Assembly (NCBI GenBank): GCA_910584345.1
Contig: CAJTZX010000013.1
Coordinates: forward strand, 1-64,000
Reading direction: 5' to 3'
Source: an uncultured Eubacterium sp.
GTDB lineage: Bacteria; Bacillota; Clostridia; Lachnospirales; Lachnospiraceae
Length of the DNA: 64,000 nt
Shown here: piece after piece, positions 41,250-50,244 of the stretch
How positions within the stretch are numbered: position 1 is the stretch's first letter
Layout of the letters: the number at the start of each line of letters is the position of its first letter
Program-made: the position numbers and the translations under genes
Notes under the pieces: model-generated
What the model saw: only the letters and a program-made list of their open reading frames with translations
Database searches by the model: none
Told to the model about the DNA's origin: nothing

Positions 41250-42551
41250 ATGACAGGAAAAATTGTATGTGTGGTATACACAACGGCCAGTTTGTTGGTT
41301 TTACTTTGGTTCTGTTTAAAGAAACAGGAAAAGAATAAAAAAGATGCGGTAAAAGTACTTGTGTTAACTGGCTGTTTAGGTTTTATCCTTTGTATAACGG
41401 AAAGTAATAGTCAACGTTTACAGCAGGATGGAAGGTTATTGCGTAACAAAGCAGGCGAGGATACGGAAAGTCAGGAATTACAGTTGAATGCAAATGGAAT
41501 TCTCAAAGACTATCAGTATGTATTGGAGCTGGAAGCACAAAGATTGCAAGGAGAAGAGCTGGAACAGTTATTTGCGGATGCCGCAGATGAGGCGGAAAGA
41601 CAATTTGTAGGTGATAATTTATCATTAGATTGTGTAGATCGTGCAGTAGTACTTCCTAAAAGTCTTCAGGATGGACAAATACATGCAAAATGGCAGTTCG
41701 ATCCTGAAAATATCATTGATACGGATGGAGAATTATGGCTGGAAGAAGCAGATGATACAGGAATTCTTGTCATGGTGTCCCTGACAATGACTTATTTTGA
41801 CGAAGTACGAGAACATTCTTTCGGATGTTTCGTTTATCCAAAAAAATTGTCCCGTGTAGAACAATTGTTGGCGGATTTGCAGACTTATTTTGAAGAAGAG
41901 CAGGAAATCAGTAAAAATGAAAATTATTTAAGGCTACCACATCAGATTGGAGGAATCAGCTTGCAATGGTCGCAGAAGGAAGAACATACTTACCGGATTA
42001 TTTTGTTGCTTGGATTTGTCGCAGCCGCAGTCATTTATATACAGGAGGGGGTAAAAGAACAGAGAAAGGAGCAGGATCGGAAAGAAAAGCTTTTAAAACA
42101 ATATCCAGATATGGTTAGCAAAATATCATTGCTGCTAGGTGCCGGTATGACATTAAGTGCGGCGTGGGAAAGAATTGTTTTAAATTATCAGCATAAATTG
42201 GATTGTCATCCGACAGAATCCGAAGAGGTATACGAGCAGATGTTGGTGTCTTATCGGGAAATGCAGGATGGAGTTGGTGAGTTAAAAGTATATGAACAAT
42301 TTGGCGAACGCTGCGGTACACCACAGTATCGAAAATTGGCGATGCTGATAATACAAAATTTGCGAAAAGGTTCGGCGGGATTACGGCAAAGCCTGGAAAA
42401 GGAAGTGGCAGATGCATTTGTTCTTCGTAAAAATCTTGCGAAAAAAACAGGGGAGGAAGCGGGGACAAAGATTTTGTTTCCAATGATGTTAATGCTTTGT
42501 ATTGTAATGGTAATCATTTTAGTTCCTGCATTTTTAACATTTCAAATGTAG
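41250..42551 (+). CDS. tadC: Type II secretion F domain protein, TadC-like
   Basis: Two N-terminal helices, an extracytoplasmic region of about 200 residues rich in Glu and Gln, a helix near residue 255, then the T2SS-F bundle (LKQYPDMVSKISLLLGAGMTLSAAW, EQFGERCGTPQYRKLAMLIIQNLRKG) and a last helix. TadC proteins normally lack so large an outer domain. AGGGGGAA supports ATG 41250 over 41226. Second platform component. Confidence 0.82.
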   Translation: MTGKIVCVVYTTASLLVLLWFCLKKQEKNKKDAVKVLVLTGCLGFILCITESNSQRLQQDGRLLRNKAGEDTESQELQLNANGILKDYQYVLELEAQRLQGEELEQLFADAADEAERQFVGDNLSLDCVDRAVVLPKSLQDGQIHAKWQFDPENIIDTDGELWLEEADDTGILVMVSLTMTYFDEVREHSFGCFVYPKKLSRVEQLLADLQTYFEEEQEISKNENYLRLPHQIGGISLQWSQKEEHTYRIILLLGFVAAAVIYIQEGVKEQRKEQDRKEKLLKQYPDMVSKISLLLGAGMTLSAAWERIVLNYQHKLDCHPTESEEVYEQMLVSYREMQDGVGELKVYEQFGERCGTPQYRKLAMLIIQNLRKGSAGLRQSLEKEVADAFVLRKNLAKKTGEEAGTKILFPMMLMLCIVMVIILVPAFLTFQM

Positions 42552-42594
42552 ATGATAAGGAATATATAAATTAAGGAAAGGAAAAGGTAAGTAT

Positions 42595-42774
42595 ATGGAA
42601 AATTTTATTCAATTTTGGGAAGAGGAAGATGGAATCGGTGTCGTGGAGTTAATATTAATACTGGTAGTCTTGATCGGTTTGGTATTAATTTTTAAAGATA
42701 GCCTGCGGAAATTGGTAAAAGAAATATTTGATACGATAACCAAAGGTGCAACAGATGTCTCAACTATGGATTAA
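42595..42774 (+). CDS. flp: Flp-type (type IVb) pilin, 59 aa
   Basis: This short gene encodes MENFIQFWEEEDG then IGVVELILILVVLIGLVLIF, then a charged C-terminus (KDSLRKLVKEIFDTI). It has the pilin signature: a short acidic leader ending in Gly, a cut site G13/I14, Glu at mature position 5 and one long hydrophobic helix. It lies between tadC and the pseudopilin genes, where the major pilin usually is, with AAGGAAAGG upstream. It is the likely main subunit of the pilus and the substrate of the prepilin peptidases. It is 15 bp before the next gene. Confidence 0.88.
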   Translation: MENFIQFWEEEDGIGVVELILILVVLIGLVLIFKDSLRKLVKEIFDTITKGATDVSTMD

Positions 42775-42789
42775 GGATGATGGAATAAG

Positions 42790-44379
42790 ATGAAGCTTAG
42801 GAGAACAGGGAGCATTACTATATTTATGAGTTTGATGCTTATGGTTGTCGCATCTTTGTTGTTTGCACTTTTGGAGGTGTCTCGATTTATGATGCTTAAG
42901 ATGACGGCTGTACTGAATAGTCAAAGTGTTACAGAGTCACTATTTGCTGAATATCATGTCCCTGCTTATCAGAATTATCATTTGCTGATGTTTGACAGCA
43001 GTTATGATAGCGGACAGCTGCTTTTGTCAAAAGTGAACCAAAAAATGCAGGAATTAGGACAGGAAAATCTGAACCCTACAGTGATTGGTTTTGGAAGGTA
43101 CAGTAATTTTCTGCAAATGAATGTGACCGAAAGCAGCGTTGTCCGTTATGAACTTGCAACAGATCAGAATGCAGAACCTTTGCTGAAACAAATATCACAG
43201 TTTATGAAAAAAGAATTTGCTGCTGATCTGGCAGAGGATGTATATAAGAAAGTAACGGATGTGCAGCAGTCAGGAAAGCAGGGAGAGAAAGCAGATCAAT
43301 ATCTTGACGGTGCGCTTGAAACAATTGAGCAGGCAAAAGAATCAGAGCAGGAAGCGGCAAATAGGAAGCTGGTGTTACGATCAAATGCAAAAAGCAAAGG
43401 ACAGGCAGTGTTAAGTCAGAAAGCAGATCTGAAAGCAGAACGAAATACAGATAGCAGTATGGGAACAGAAGTCGAAAATCCTATGGAAGAAATAAAAAAT
43501 GCTAAAAGTTCGCCTTTATTATCACAGATTCTTTCCAGTGAAGTGGGAGTTTCATCTAAGCAGATATCAAAGGAAGATGCCATTGAGAAACGTACGTTAA
43601 ATGTAGGTAATTATGATAGCTCTGGTTCTTTTGGAATGATGGATAAAATTGTGATTTTGCAGTATTTGAAAAAATATACTTCTAATTTTATCAATAAAGA
43701 TTCAATGCCTCATGCACTTGCATATGAACAGGAATATCTTTTGTTTGGCAAAGATTCCGATGAAGATAATTTAAAAAAGATGGCATCCAGATTGTTATTA
43801 ATAAGAGAAGGAATTAATTTTGCATATTTAATGACAGATACAGTAAAGTGTGAAGAAGCATTTGCTGTCGCGGCATCCATTGCAGCAGTAGCGCAAATTC
43901 CAGCGGCAGTAAAAGCAATTCAGATGGGGATTCTTGCTTCGTGGGCGTATGCAGAAAGTATTGCAGAGCTGCGTACATTATTTACTGGTGGAAAGATTGC
44001 GGTGGTAAAGGCGTCAGAAAACTGGACGGTAAGTTTAACGGAAGCGGCTTCTGTTCCTTTTCAGAATGCGATAAAATCAAAAGAAGTTCAAAGTGGATTA
44101 GAATATGAAGATTATTTACAGACATTTTTGGCTATCGAAAATATTAAAAAAATAGGAAATCGTTTTGCAAATTTGTTGGAAAAAAATATCCGTTTATATA
44201 AAGGCTACGAACAAGTAAAGTTAGACTGTATGATTACGGCTATGGAGACAACTCATAAATATCATGCCAGGCAGGTATTTTTAACATTTGTAACGATTGC
44301 CCGTCTGTCTAAAAAGGGCTATCACTATGAGGAAACTTATAAATTTTCTTATATAGATCAAAAAGAAGATACCAAATAG
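42790..44379 (+). CDS. TadG/DUF5702-like secreted pseudopilin
   Basis: 529 residues with an N-terminal TadG-like helix (GSITIFMSLMLMVVASLLFALLEVSR, about 7-32) preceded by a basic KLRR, then a long extracytoplasmic region with helical, Gln/Glu-rich and Ala-rich parts (FAVAASIAAVAQIPAAVKAI). The family as I know it (DUF5702) is found in Firmicute tad clusters and probably acts as a minor pilin or fibre-associated protein. No Glu-5 pilin cleavage site is obvious. Confidence 0.65.
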   Translation: MKLRRTGSITIFMSLMLMVVASLLFALLEVSRFMMLKMTAVLNSQSVTESLFAEYHVPAYQNYHLLMFDSSYDSGQLLLSKVNQKMQELGQENLNPTVIGFGRYSNFLQMNVTESSVVRYELATDQNAEPLLKQISQFMKKEFAADLAEDVYKKVTDVQQSGKQGEKADQYLDGALETIEQAKESEQEAANRKLVLRSNAKSKGQAVLSQKADLKAERNTDSSMGTEVENPMEEIKNAKSSPLLSQILSSEVGVSSKQISKEDAIEKRTLNVGNYDSSGSFGMMDKIVILQYLKKYTSNFINKDSMPHALAYEQEYLLFGKDSDEDNLKKMASRLLLIREGINFAYLMTDTVKCEEAFAVAASIAAVAQIPAAVKAIQMGILASWAYAESIAELRTLFTGGKIAVVKASENWTVSLTEAASVPFQNAIKSKEVQSGLEYEDYLQTFLAIENIKKIGNRFANLLEKNIRLYKGYEQVKLDCMITAMETTHKYHARQVFLTFVTIARLSKKGYHYEETYKFSYIDQKEDTK

Positions 44380-44444
44380 TTTAGATATAGGGCTGCAAAT
44401 ATTACATATTCAGTACAACAATTATTAAGGAAGGCAGGTGCATC

Positions 44445-45422
44445 GTGGTGTCCCTCGGTTTTAAACAGAATGGATCCGAATATATAAATATACATATTAT
44501 AAAATCTCTCTCTATCAGTATGAAAAACGTTTTGAACCATATAAATTCTGATACAAAAAACAGAGGGACAGCCCGATGCACCTGCGTAAAAGCTTTGCTA
44601 ACAGTAGAAGCAGCAGTTGTAATACCTTTTTTTGTATGTTTTATCGTATTTATCCTTTATTTTTTTCGGGTTCTCCAGGTACAGACCGGAGTATCTCAAG
44701 CTTTACAGTATGCAGGCAGAAGGGTTGCTGCAGAGTATAGCGGGCAGGTCGAAAACAATGTTAATCGTGAAGAGTCTGAAACAGTAAATAGCGATAAAAT
44801 ATATGGAGAAGAATTAGGTAGCGATACGGATGCGCAGCGGGATGGAACTTCTATTTTAGGAATGATACGGGCTAAAGTGTTATTTGAAAAGCAGTTGAAA
44901 AAACAAAAATGCCCAACACAATATATTAGCAATGGTATAGCTGGAATTAGTTTGATGCAGTCAGATTTTTCAGGAAATTATGTAGAATTAAAAGCAACTT
45001 ACAAAATGAAGCTGCCGATAGCATTGCTTGGGAATATTCAATATCATATTGTTCAGCAGGTAAAGTGCAGAAAGTGGATTGGTTATGTTGTTGGACAAGA
45101 TATGCACAATGAGGATACATGGCTTTATTACACGGAACATGGAACAGTATATCATGCCAGCAGAACTTGTACTTATCTCGATTTGTCTATCCGTGCAATA
45201 AACGATAAACAAGTAGGAAGCAGCCGGAATAAAAGCGGAGGAAAATATTATAAATGTGAAAAGTGTGAAAGCTCAGCGCTGAACGGTCCTATGGTATACA
45301 TTACAGATTATGGGAATCGTTATCACTGTAGTTTAACATGCAGCGGATTAAAGAGAAGTATTTATATGATAAGAAAATCAAAAGCTACGGAAAAAAGAAT
45401 GTGCAGTAAATGCAGAGAATAG
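44445..45422 (+). CDS. TadE-like pseudopilin with two C-terminal His-Cys/CxxC repeats
   Basis: A cytoplasmic leader ends in ALLTVEAAVVIPFFVCFIVF (about 50-70), the TadE-type pseudopilin helix with Glu at position 5. After a linker come two copies of a small domain: YYTEHGTVYH (H237), C242, C271xxC274, and YITDYGNRYH (H294), C299, C320xxC323. The spacing suggests zinc-binding modules of the extracellular Ada-like type. GTG start after GGAAGG. The modules could be the exposed tip of a minor pilin; this is inference. Confidence 0.72.
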   Translation: MVSLGFKQNGSEYINIHIIKSLSISMKNVLNHINSDTKNRGTARCTCVKALLTVEAAVVIPFFVCFIVFILYFFRVLQVQTGVSQALQYAGRRVAAEYSGQVENNVNREESETVNSDKIYGEELGSDTDAQRDGTSILGMIRAKVLFEKQLKKQKCPTQYISNGIAGISLMQSDFSGNYVELKATYKMKLPIALLGNIQYHIVQQVKCRKWIGYVVGQDMHNEDTWLYYTEHGTVYHASRTCTYLDLSIRAINDKQVGSSRNKSGGKYYKCEKCESSALNGPMVYITDYGNRYHCSLTCSGLKRSIYMIRKSKATEKRMCSKCRE

Positions 45423-45461
45423 ATATGAAAAAAAATTAGACAGATCTTTTAGGAGGGATTT

Positions 45462-45899
45462 ATGATACAGCAATTGTCAGTTCTGGCAATTTTAGTGATT
45501 TGTGGATATGAGGATTTAAAGAGTAGACGGATTGGTACTGTATGGCTGTTTGTATTTGCAGTTGAAGGTGTTTTCCTTTGGTTTATGGAAAGAACACATT
45601 CCATGTTTGAAATTGTACCAGCAGTCAGTACCGGTTTGTTTGTACTGTTATTGTCATTTATTACAAAAGGAAGTATTGGGGAAGGCGATGGGTTATTGTT
45701 GATGATTATAGGTATTTTTCTTGGAGGTGCATATACATTCAGGATATTTTTATATGCGTTGCTTCTTTCCGGCAGTTATGCAGTATTCCTATCGATGATT
45801 CGAAAAAAGAACAGAAAATATGAGATTGCCTTTATCCCATTTTTGTTATTGGCGTTTGTAAGTGAAAGTTTATTCTATAATTTTAAAGGGTGCGTGTAA
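45462..45899 (+). CDS. Second prepilin peptidase-like protein (A24 family)
   Basis: 145 residues, five or so membrane helices, with aspartate motifs at GYEDLKSRRIGTVW and GEGDGLLLMIIGIFLGG. It differs clearly from the first A24 protein at 37593. AGGAGGG precedes the ATG. Its stop is one base before the next gene. Two A24 enzymes in one locus may divide the pilin and the pseudopilins between them. Confidence 0.82.
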   Translation: MIQQLSVLAILVICGYEDLKSRRIGTVWLFVFAVEGVFLWFMERTHSMFEIVPAVSTGLFVLLLSFITKGSIGEGDGLLLMIIGIFLGGAYTFRIFLYALLLSGSYAVFLSMIRKKNRKYEIAFIPFLLLAFVSESLFYNFKGCV

Positions 45900-45900
45900 C

Positions 45901-46113
45901 ATGGGTGTGATTAAGCGTAAAAGGAAAGCCAGCCTTACGGTAGAAGCTTCTATATTGATACCAATTACTTTGTTTATCATTGTGGGAGGAATAAATTTAG
46001 GATTTCATTTATTCCAGGAAGCTCGAACAAATATCGAAATACATGAAGAACTGGTAAAATTGGATCCGGTAGAAATTGTTCGTAGAAATTCGTTGTTCGA
46101 AAAATATAAATAA
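45901..46113 (+). CDS. Small TadE-like pseudopilin, 70 aa
   Basis: MGVIKRKRK followed by ASLTVEASILIPITLFIIVG is a TadE-type pseudopilin stem with Glu near position 5, then only 40 residues of mostly charged helix. It is about half the usual TadE length. Start at 45901 (AAAGGG upstream), one base after the A24 gene, rather than the in-frame 45862. Probably a minor pilin. Confidence 0.72.
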   Translation: MGVIKRKRKASLTVEASILIPITLFIIVGGINLGFHLFQEARTNIEIHEELVKLDPVEIVRRNSLFEKYK

Positions 46114-46174
46114 ATTATTTAGGGTGTGTTTCAAGTATCGGGAAAGAGTTTAATATAAAGAGAGGGGAATCATA

Positions 46175-47593
46175 GTGCTGAAAGCAAAATATATCCGAAA
46201 ATTAAATAAAAGCAGTTTGATATTAATACCAGAACAGGAGAGTGAACAAGATTGTGTAAACAAAGAAAATTGCAGTAATAAGCAAGATTATGTAAACAAA
46301 GAAAATTGCAGTAATAAGCAAACTTATATCAATGAAAAAAATAATAGTAATAAGCAAGATTGTATCAACGGAATAAATTGTGTAAATATACGAGATAGTA
46401 TATATGAACAAGATTGTATAGAAATGTTTCGATATAATGAAATACCTTATTTTCTAAATATGGAGCAGCAAAAACAGGATATGAAGTTTCAGTATTGTTA
46501 TGATATTACAGGAAAAAGGTCTCTTGAACAATTGTTGGAATATAAAACATTGGATTTTGAGATGTTGCAGTCTATTTTAAACTCCTTAGATCAGGCATGT
46601 ATACAGACAGAAGATTTTATGATGACAGAAAATGATATTTTGCTGGAACCTGAGTATGTGTTTGCAGATTATCATGCAGAATGTATGAATTTTTGTTATC
46701 TGCCTGGAAATCAGAAAAATATATGTATGCAGTTTCAAGCATTTATGGAATATTTATTACAGCAATTAGATCATAAGGACGAACAGGCAGTACAGCTAGG
46801 ATATGGTGTTTATCAAAGTGTGGTGGAAGAACGGATTGCACTTCATAAAGTATTGGGAGATAAAAAACATATACAGGAATTATATCGAATATCTGTTGAA
46901 AAGAAAACGGAAGAGGAAGAGCAAATACCTACAGAGCAATTTTCATATAAAAATAAATCAGATTTGGATGGTATTCAGCATCATTTACATTCGGATTCTC
47001 ATTTAAACATTCAATCCAACGTTCATTCAAATATGTATTTAAATCCGCATTTTATAGAAAAGCGACAAGTAAAATTAGAATCTGAAAATAGTTTCATGCG
47101 TAAAACAGACCAAATAACGAAAGTAAGGCAAAAAGAGTCGTTGAGAAATCAGGCTGCAGAAAGATTAAAGCGTATGCTCAGAAAAAAAATATATACGGAT
47201 AAAACTGGATATTCAGAAGAAAATACCGTATTTGACGCAGATGAAGAAGAAATACAGTGCAGTCATCCAACTGTATGTCTGATGCCAGAGACAGAAGAGC
47301 TTCAAAATCAGTTTGTTTATCAGGGAGCCGATCGTTCCAGAGATTTTCATTGTATACAAGGTAGGATGCTGATCGGAAGCAATAAAGAGGAGAGTGATAT
47401 TTATATTCCGTTTCCAATGGTTAGCAGAGTGCATGCCAGTGTTGAGATTGATACAGAAGGAACCTTTTTAGAAGATTTAAATTCTACAAACGGAACACAT
47501 GTGAATGGAGAGCTCCTGCAGTACAGGGAAAAAAGGATGCTGCAGAAAGGGGATATTATTAGTCTTGCAGGAGAATGTTACAGTTTTCATTGA
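46175..47593 (+). CDS. FHA domain protein with Asn-rich N-terminal repeats
   Basis: 472 residues. After a short start comes an Asn/Lys/Cys-rich repeat (about 26-70), then a globular region (to about 240) like DUF6382 proteins, then a disordered basic stretch and a C-terminal FHA domain (about 395-472: GRMLIGSNKEESDIYIPFPMVSRVHASVE, LEDLNSTNGTHVNG). FHA domains bind phosphothreonine, so this may link the pilus to Ser/Thr kinase signalling. GTG start with AGAGGGG. It has the same direction as the tad genes. Cytoplasmic. Confidence 0.78.
   Translation: MLKAKYIRKLNKSSLILIPEQESEQDCVNKENCSNKQDYVNKENCSNKQTYINEKNNSNKQDCINGINCVNIRDSIYEQDCIEMFRYNEIPYFLNMEQQKQDMKFQYCYDITGKRSLEQLLEYKTLDFEMLQSILNSLDQACIQTEDFMMTENDILLEPEYVFADYHAECMNFCYLPGNQKNICMQFQAFMEYLLQQLDHKDEQAVQLGYGVYQSVVEERIALHKVLGDKKHIQELYRISVEKKTEEEEQIPTEQFSYKNKSDLDGIQHHLHSDSHLNIQSNVHSNMYLNPHFIEKRQVKLESENSFMRKTDQITKVRQKESLRNQAAERLKRMLRKKIYTDKTGYSEENTVFDADEEEIQCSHPTVCLMPETEELQNQFVYQGADRSRDFHCIQGRMLIGSNKEESDIYIPFPMVSRVHASVEIDTEGTFLEDLNSTNGTHVNGELLQYREKRMLQKGDIISLAGECYSFH
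46250..46375 (+). repeat. 36-bp coding tandem repeats in the FHA gene
   Basis: Three 36-bp units starting at 46250, 46286 and 46322, and a partial fourth, encode variants of NKENCSNKQDYV. Units 1 and 2 differ at very few bases. In frame. Confidence 0.88.
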
Positions 47594-47632
47594 CAGTGCA
47601 GCAAGGACGTGATATGTTTTTCTCAGTAACAT

Positions 47633-48328
47633 ATGATAGTATGTAACAGGTTGGCTTCTATGTTCGATTACTGTTGCATTGTTGTTATGTTATGGTATAA
47701 AAGTGGAAGGGTGAGATTAGATACTTTGGATGATTCAGATTGGAAGGAAGCCTTATGTCAGAAAAAACGTCCGATTGTTACAATTGTTTTAGTGCTTATT
47801 AATGTGGCAGTCTGGTGTATTCTGGAGCTGATGGGGAATACTTTGGATGGTACTTTTATTGCTGAATATGGAGGAATGTATCCGGAACTTGTGCGTAATG
47901 GAGAAACTTATCGGTTATTTACAGCAATGTTTTTACATTTTGGTGCTGAACATTTGGCTAATAATATGATTCTTTTGGCAGCAGCAGGGAGTAAATTGGA
48001 GGCAGCAGTTGGGTCCATTCGGTATTTGATGATTTATATAGGCGCAGGGTTAGCTGGAAATTTATTGTCATTTTATGTTATGATACGTTCAGGAGCTTAT
48101 GCGGTTTGTGCAGGTGCATCGGGTGCTGTATTTGGGATTATAGGTGCGCTGGCCTGGGCGGCGATCCGTAATAAAGGAAAAATTGAAGGTCTTACAACAA
48201 AAGGATTGTTATTTATGATTCTTTTGTGCCTGTATTATGGAATTACAACTGCAGGAGTAGATAACTGGGCACACATTGGCGGAGTTCTTGGCGGGTTCTT
48301 TTTATGTATTGTTTTGTATAGAAAATAA
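47633..48328 (+). CDS. Rhomboid-family intramembrane serine protease
   Basis: About six membrane helices with the rhomboid catalytic set: FLHFGAEHLANNM (H107, N111), the Ser in GASGAVFG (S163) and the His in NWAHIGG (H214). It cleaves single-pass membrane proteins inside the bilayer. The start is uncertain: ATG 47633 gives the longest frame but no ribosome site; 47660 and 47687 are alternatives. It follows the FHA gene by about 40 bp; a pilin-like helical protein could be a substrate. Confidence 0.85.
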   Translation: MIVCNRLASMFDYCCIVVMLWYKSGRVRLDTLDDSDWKEALCQKKRPIVTIVLVLINVAVWCILELMGNTLDGTFIAEYGGMYPELVRNGETYRLFTAMFLHFGAEHLANNMILLAAAGSKLEAAVGSIRYLMIYIGAGLAGNLLSFYVMIRSGAYAVCAGASGAVFGIIGALAWAAIRNKGKIEGLTTKGLLFMILLCLYYGITTAGVDNWAHIGGVLGGFFLCIVLYRK

Positions 48329-48405
48329 GAGAACACTTGAAATTCTTTTTAAAAATCTATATACTAGGTAAAATAAGAGGAGAGCATACAAATGAGAGGT
48401 AGCAT

Positions 48406-49410
48406 ATGAAAGTAAATATTTATTATGGCGGCAGGGGTGTATTAGATGATCCGTCTTTGTATGTAATTAATAAAATGCAGCAAGTTTTGGAAGAATTGCG
48501 CGTGACAGTGGAACGTTATAATATTTATGAACAGAAAAATAGTATTGCAACGCTTCCGCAGACAATAAAAGAAGCAGATGGAATCATACTTGCTACAACA
48601 GTGGAATGGTTGGGCATTGGTGGCTATATGCAGCAATTTTTAGATGCATGTTGGTTGTATGGTGACAAAGAAAAAATTAGCCAGACTTATATGCAGCCGG
48701 TTGTAATGTCAACGGCTTACGGTGAGCGGGAAGGGGAGTTGACACTTGCAAATGCATGGGAGATGTTAGGTGGACTGCCATGTGCAGGATTGTGCGGATA
48801 TGTTGCCGATTTGCTGACATTTGAAATGAATCAGGATTATTCGGTTATTATTGAAAAAAAAGCTGAAAATCTGTATCGCACGATTTCACAAAAAATGAAG
48901 AGTTTACCGAACAGCAATCAGGCGGTAACAAAGACTGTGCTTCGTACACAGGATTTGGGATTAACCCCGCAAGAAAGCGAACAGTTATCTAAATATGTAT
49001 CTGATGATACGTATGTGAAAAAGCAAAAGGAAGATATTGAAGAACTGGCAAATAAATTTAAAGGATTGTTAGATAAAGATAAGATGGTTGAAGATGATGA
49101 ACCTGTAGTGCCATATATCGAAGATCTGGAGTCGCATTTTAAACCGCAAGCGGATTTTAAAGCAAAATATTTATTTATTATTGATGGAAAAAGAAAGCCA
49201 TTAACAATTGAAGTTGATGAAGATCAGTTAAAATGCAGTTATGGAAAGCAGGATGGTGTGGATGTATATGCAAAGATGACTACGGATGTACTGGAACGTA
49301 TTATAGCAGGAAAGATGACGTTTCAGCGAGCATTTATGACTGGGGAATTGACAGCAAAAGGAAATTTTAAGACATTACGAATGTTAGATGATATATTTAT
49401 TTTTGGATAA
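48406..49410 (+). CDS. Flavodoxin-like / SCP2-like fusion protein
   Basis: N-terminal half (about 1-165): flavodoxin/NADPH-FMN reductase-like fold (MKVNIYYGGRGV, ADGIILATTVEWLGIGGYMQQFLDAC). Central acidic coiled linker. C-terminal 95 residues: SCP2 sterol-carrier-like fold (YLFIIDGKRKPLTIEVDEDQLKC, then MTTDVLERIIAGKMTFQRAFMTGELTAKGNF). The SCP2 part suggests binding of a lipid or hydrophobic molecule. No transit signal. The canonical flavodoxin phosphate loop is weak, so flavin binding is not certain. It is separate from the tad cluster by 77 bp. Confidence 0.7.
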   Translation: MKVNIYYGGRGVLDDPSLYVINKMQQVLEELRVTVERYNIYEQKNSIATLPQTIKEADGIILATTVEWLGIGGYMQQFLDACWLYGDKEKISQTYMQPVVMSTAYGEREGELTLANAWEMLGGLPCAGLCGYVADLLTFEMNQDYSVIIEKKAENLYRTISQKMKSLPNSNQAVTKTVLRTQDLGLTPQESEQLSKYVSDDTYVKKQKEDIEELANKFKGLLDKDKMVEDDEPVVPYIEDLESHFKPQADFKAKYLFIIDGKRKPLTIEVDEDQLKCSYGKQDGVDVYAKMTTDVLERIIAGKMTFQRAFMTGELTAKGNFKTLRMLDDIFIFG

Positions 49411-49481
49411 TATTTTACGTGAATACACTCTGACTGCCAGATAGGTTTTAACTTTCTGGCAGCAAGATGTATAGTAAAAAG

Positions 49482-50135
49482 TTACGTAGTTGCATGAAGT
49501 TTCATTTGTGCAGCAGGGAGAATAATTGTAAAGGTGCATCCTTCACCAGGACGATTATCCAAGAGAAGGCTGCCACAGTGTGATTCAATAATTTGTCGTG
49601 CAATTGCAAGACCTAATCCGGTACCTTGTTCTTTGGAAGTAGTAAAAAGATCAAAAACTTTTTCTTCTAATGTTGGAGGAATACCACCGCCACAGTCAGC
49701 AATTGTAATCTGCACATTTGTATCTTTGCTTTGTGTTCTTATAGTAATGTATTCGGAGTCAGCTTCAGCAGAATTTTTCAGCAAATTTAATATAGCTTGT
49801 TTTAATTTTATATTATCAGCATTTACAAAAGGAAGATGATGTTCCAGCTGCAAATTCCATTTTAATTCAGAATATGAATCTTTCATAAATCGGCAAATAT
49901 CTTTCAGAAGAGAATTTATATCCAATAATTGTTTTTGCAGATGATCTGCGTTGCCGGCTTGTGATATTTCAAGAACCATGTTTTTTAGATAAGAAATTTC
50001 ATGTTTGATATTATCCCAGTAAGGTTCTGTGTTTAACTGTGGGCATTTTGTGTTTAGCAGTTGTGCGGAACTGTTGATTAAGGTAACTGTGTTTTTGATT
50101 TCGTGAAAAACGTGTTGGTAATCCAGTGAATTCAT
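49482..50135 (-). CDS. Orphan soluble sensor histidine kinase
   Basis: 217 residues with HisKA (FHEIKNTVTLINSSAQL) and HATPase_c (NLLKNSAEAD, IADCGGGIP, GTGLGLAIARQI). No sensor, membrane or receiver domain, so it is a bare catalytic core like some sporulation kinases. Its response regulator is not adjacent. It is convergent with the flavodoxin-SCP2 gene; a 8-bp stem at 49434-49462 lies between them. Confidence 0.85.
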   Translation of the reverse strand: MNSLDYQHVFHEIKNTVTLINSSAQLLNTKCPQLNTEPYWDNIKHEISYLKNMVLEISQAGNADHLQKQLLDINSLLKDICRFMKDSYSELKWNLQLEHHLPFVNADNIKLKQAILNLLKNSAEADSEYITIRTQSKDTNVQITIADCGGGIPPTLEEKVFDLFTTSKEQGTGLGLAIARQIIESHCGSLLLDNRPGEGCTFTIILPAAQMKLHATT

Positions 50136-50244
50136 AGTAAAAACCCCCTATACAATGTTATTATTGTTAAATTCTAGCATTTTTTGCTTTTTATTACAAT
50201 GATAAATTGTAACGGTTTTAAATAATTAAAGAAGGAGAGAGAAT

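Noticed and set aside
46250..46375. Second set of 36-bp repeats, CRISPR-like length
   Set aside because: No spacers between units; they encode an Asn-rich stretch of the FHA protein.
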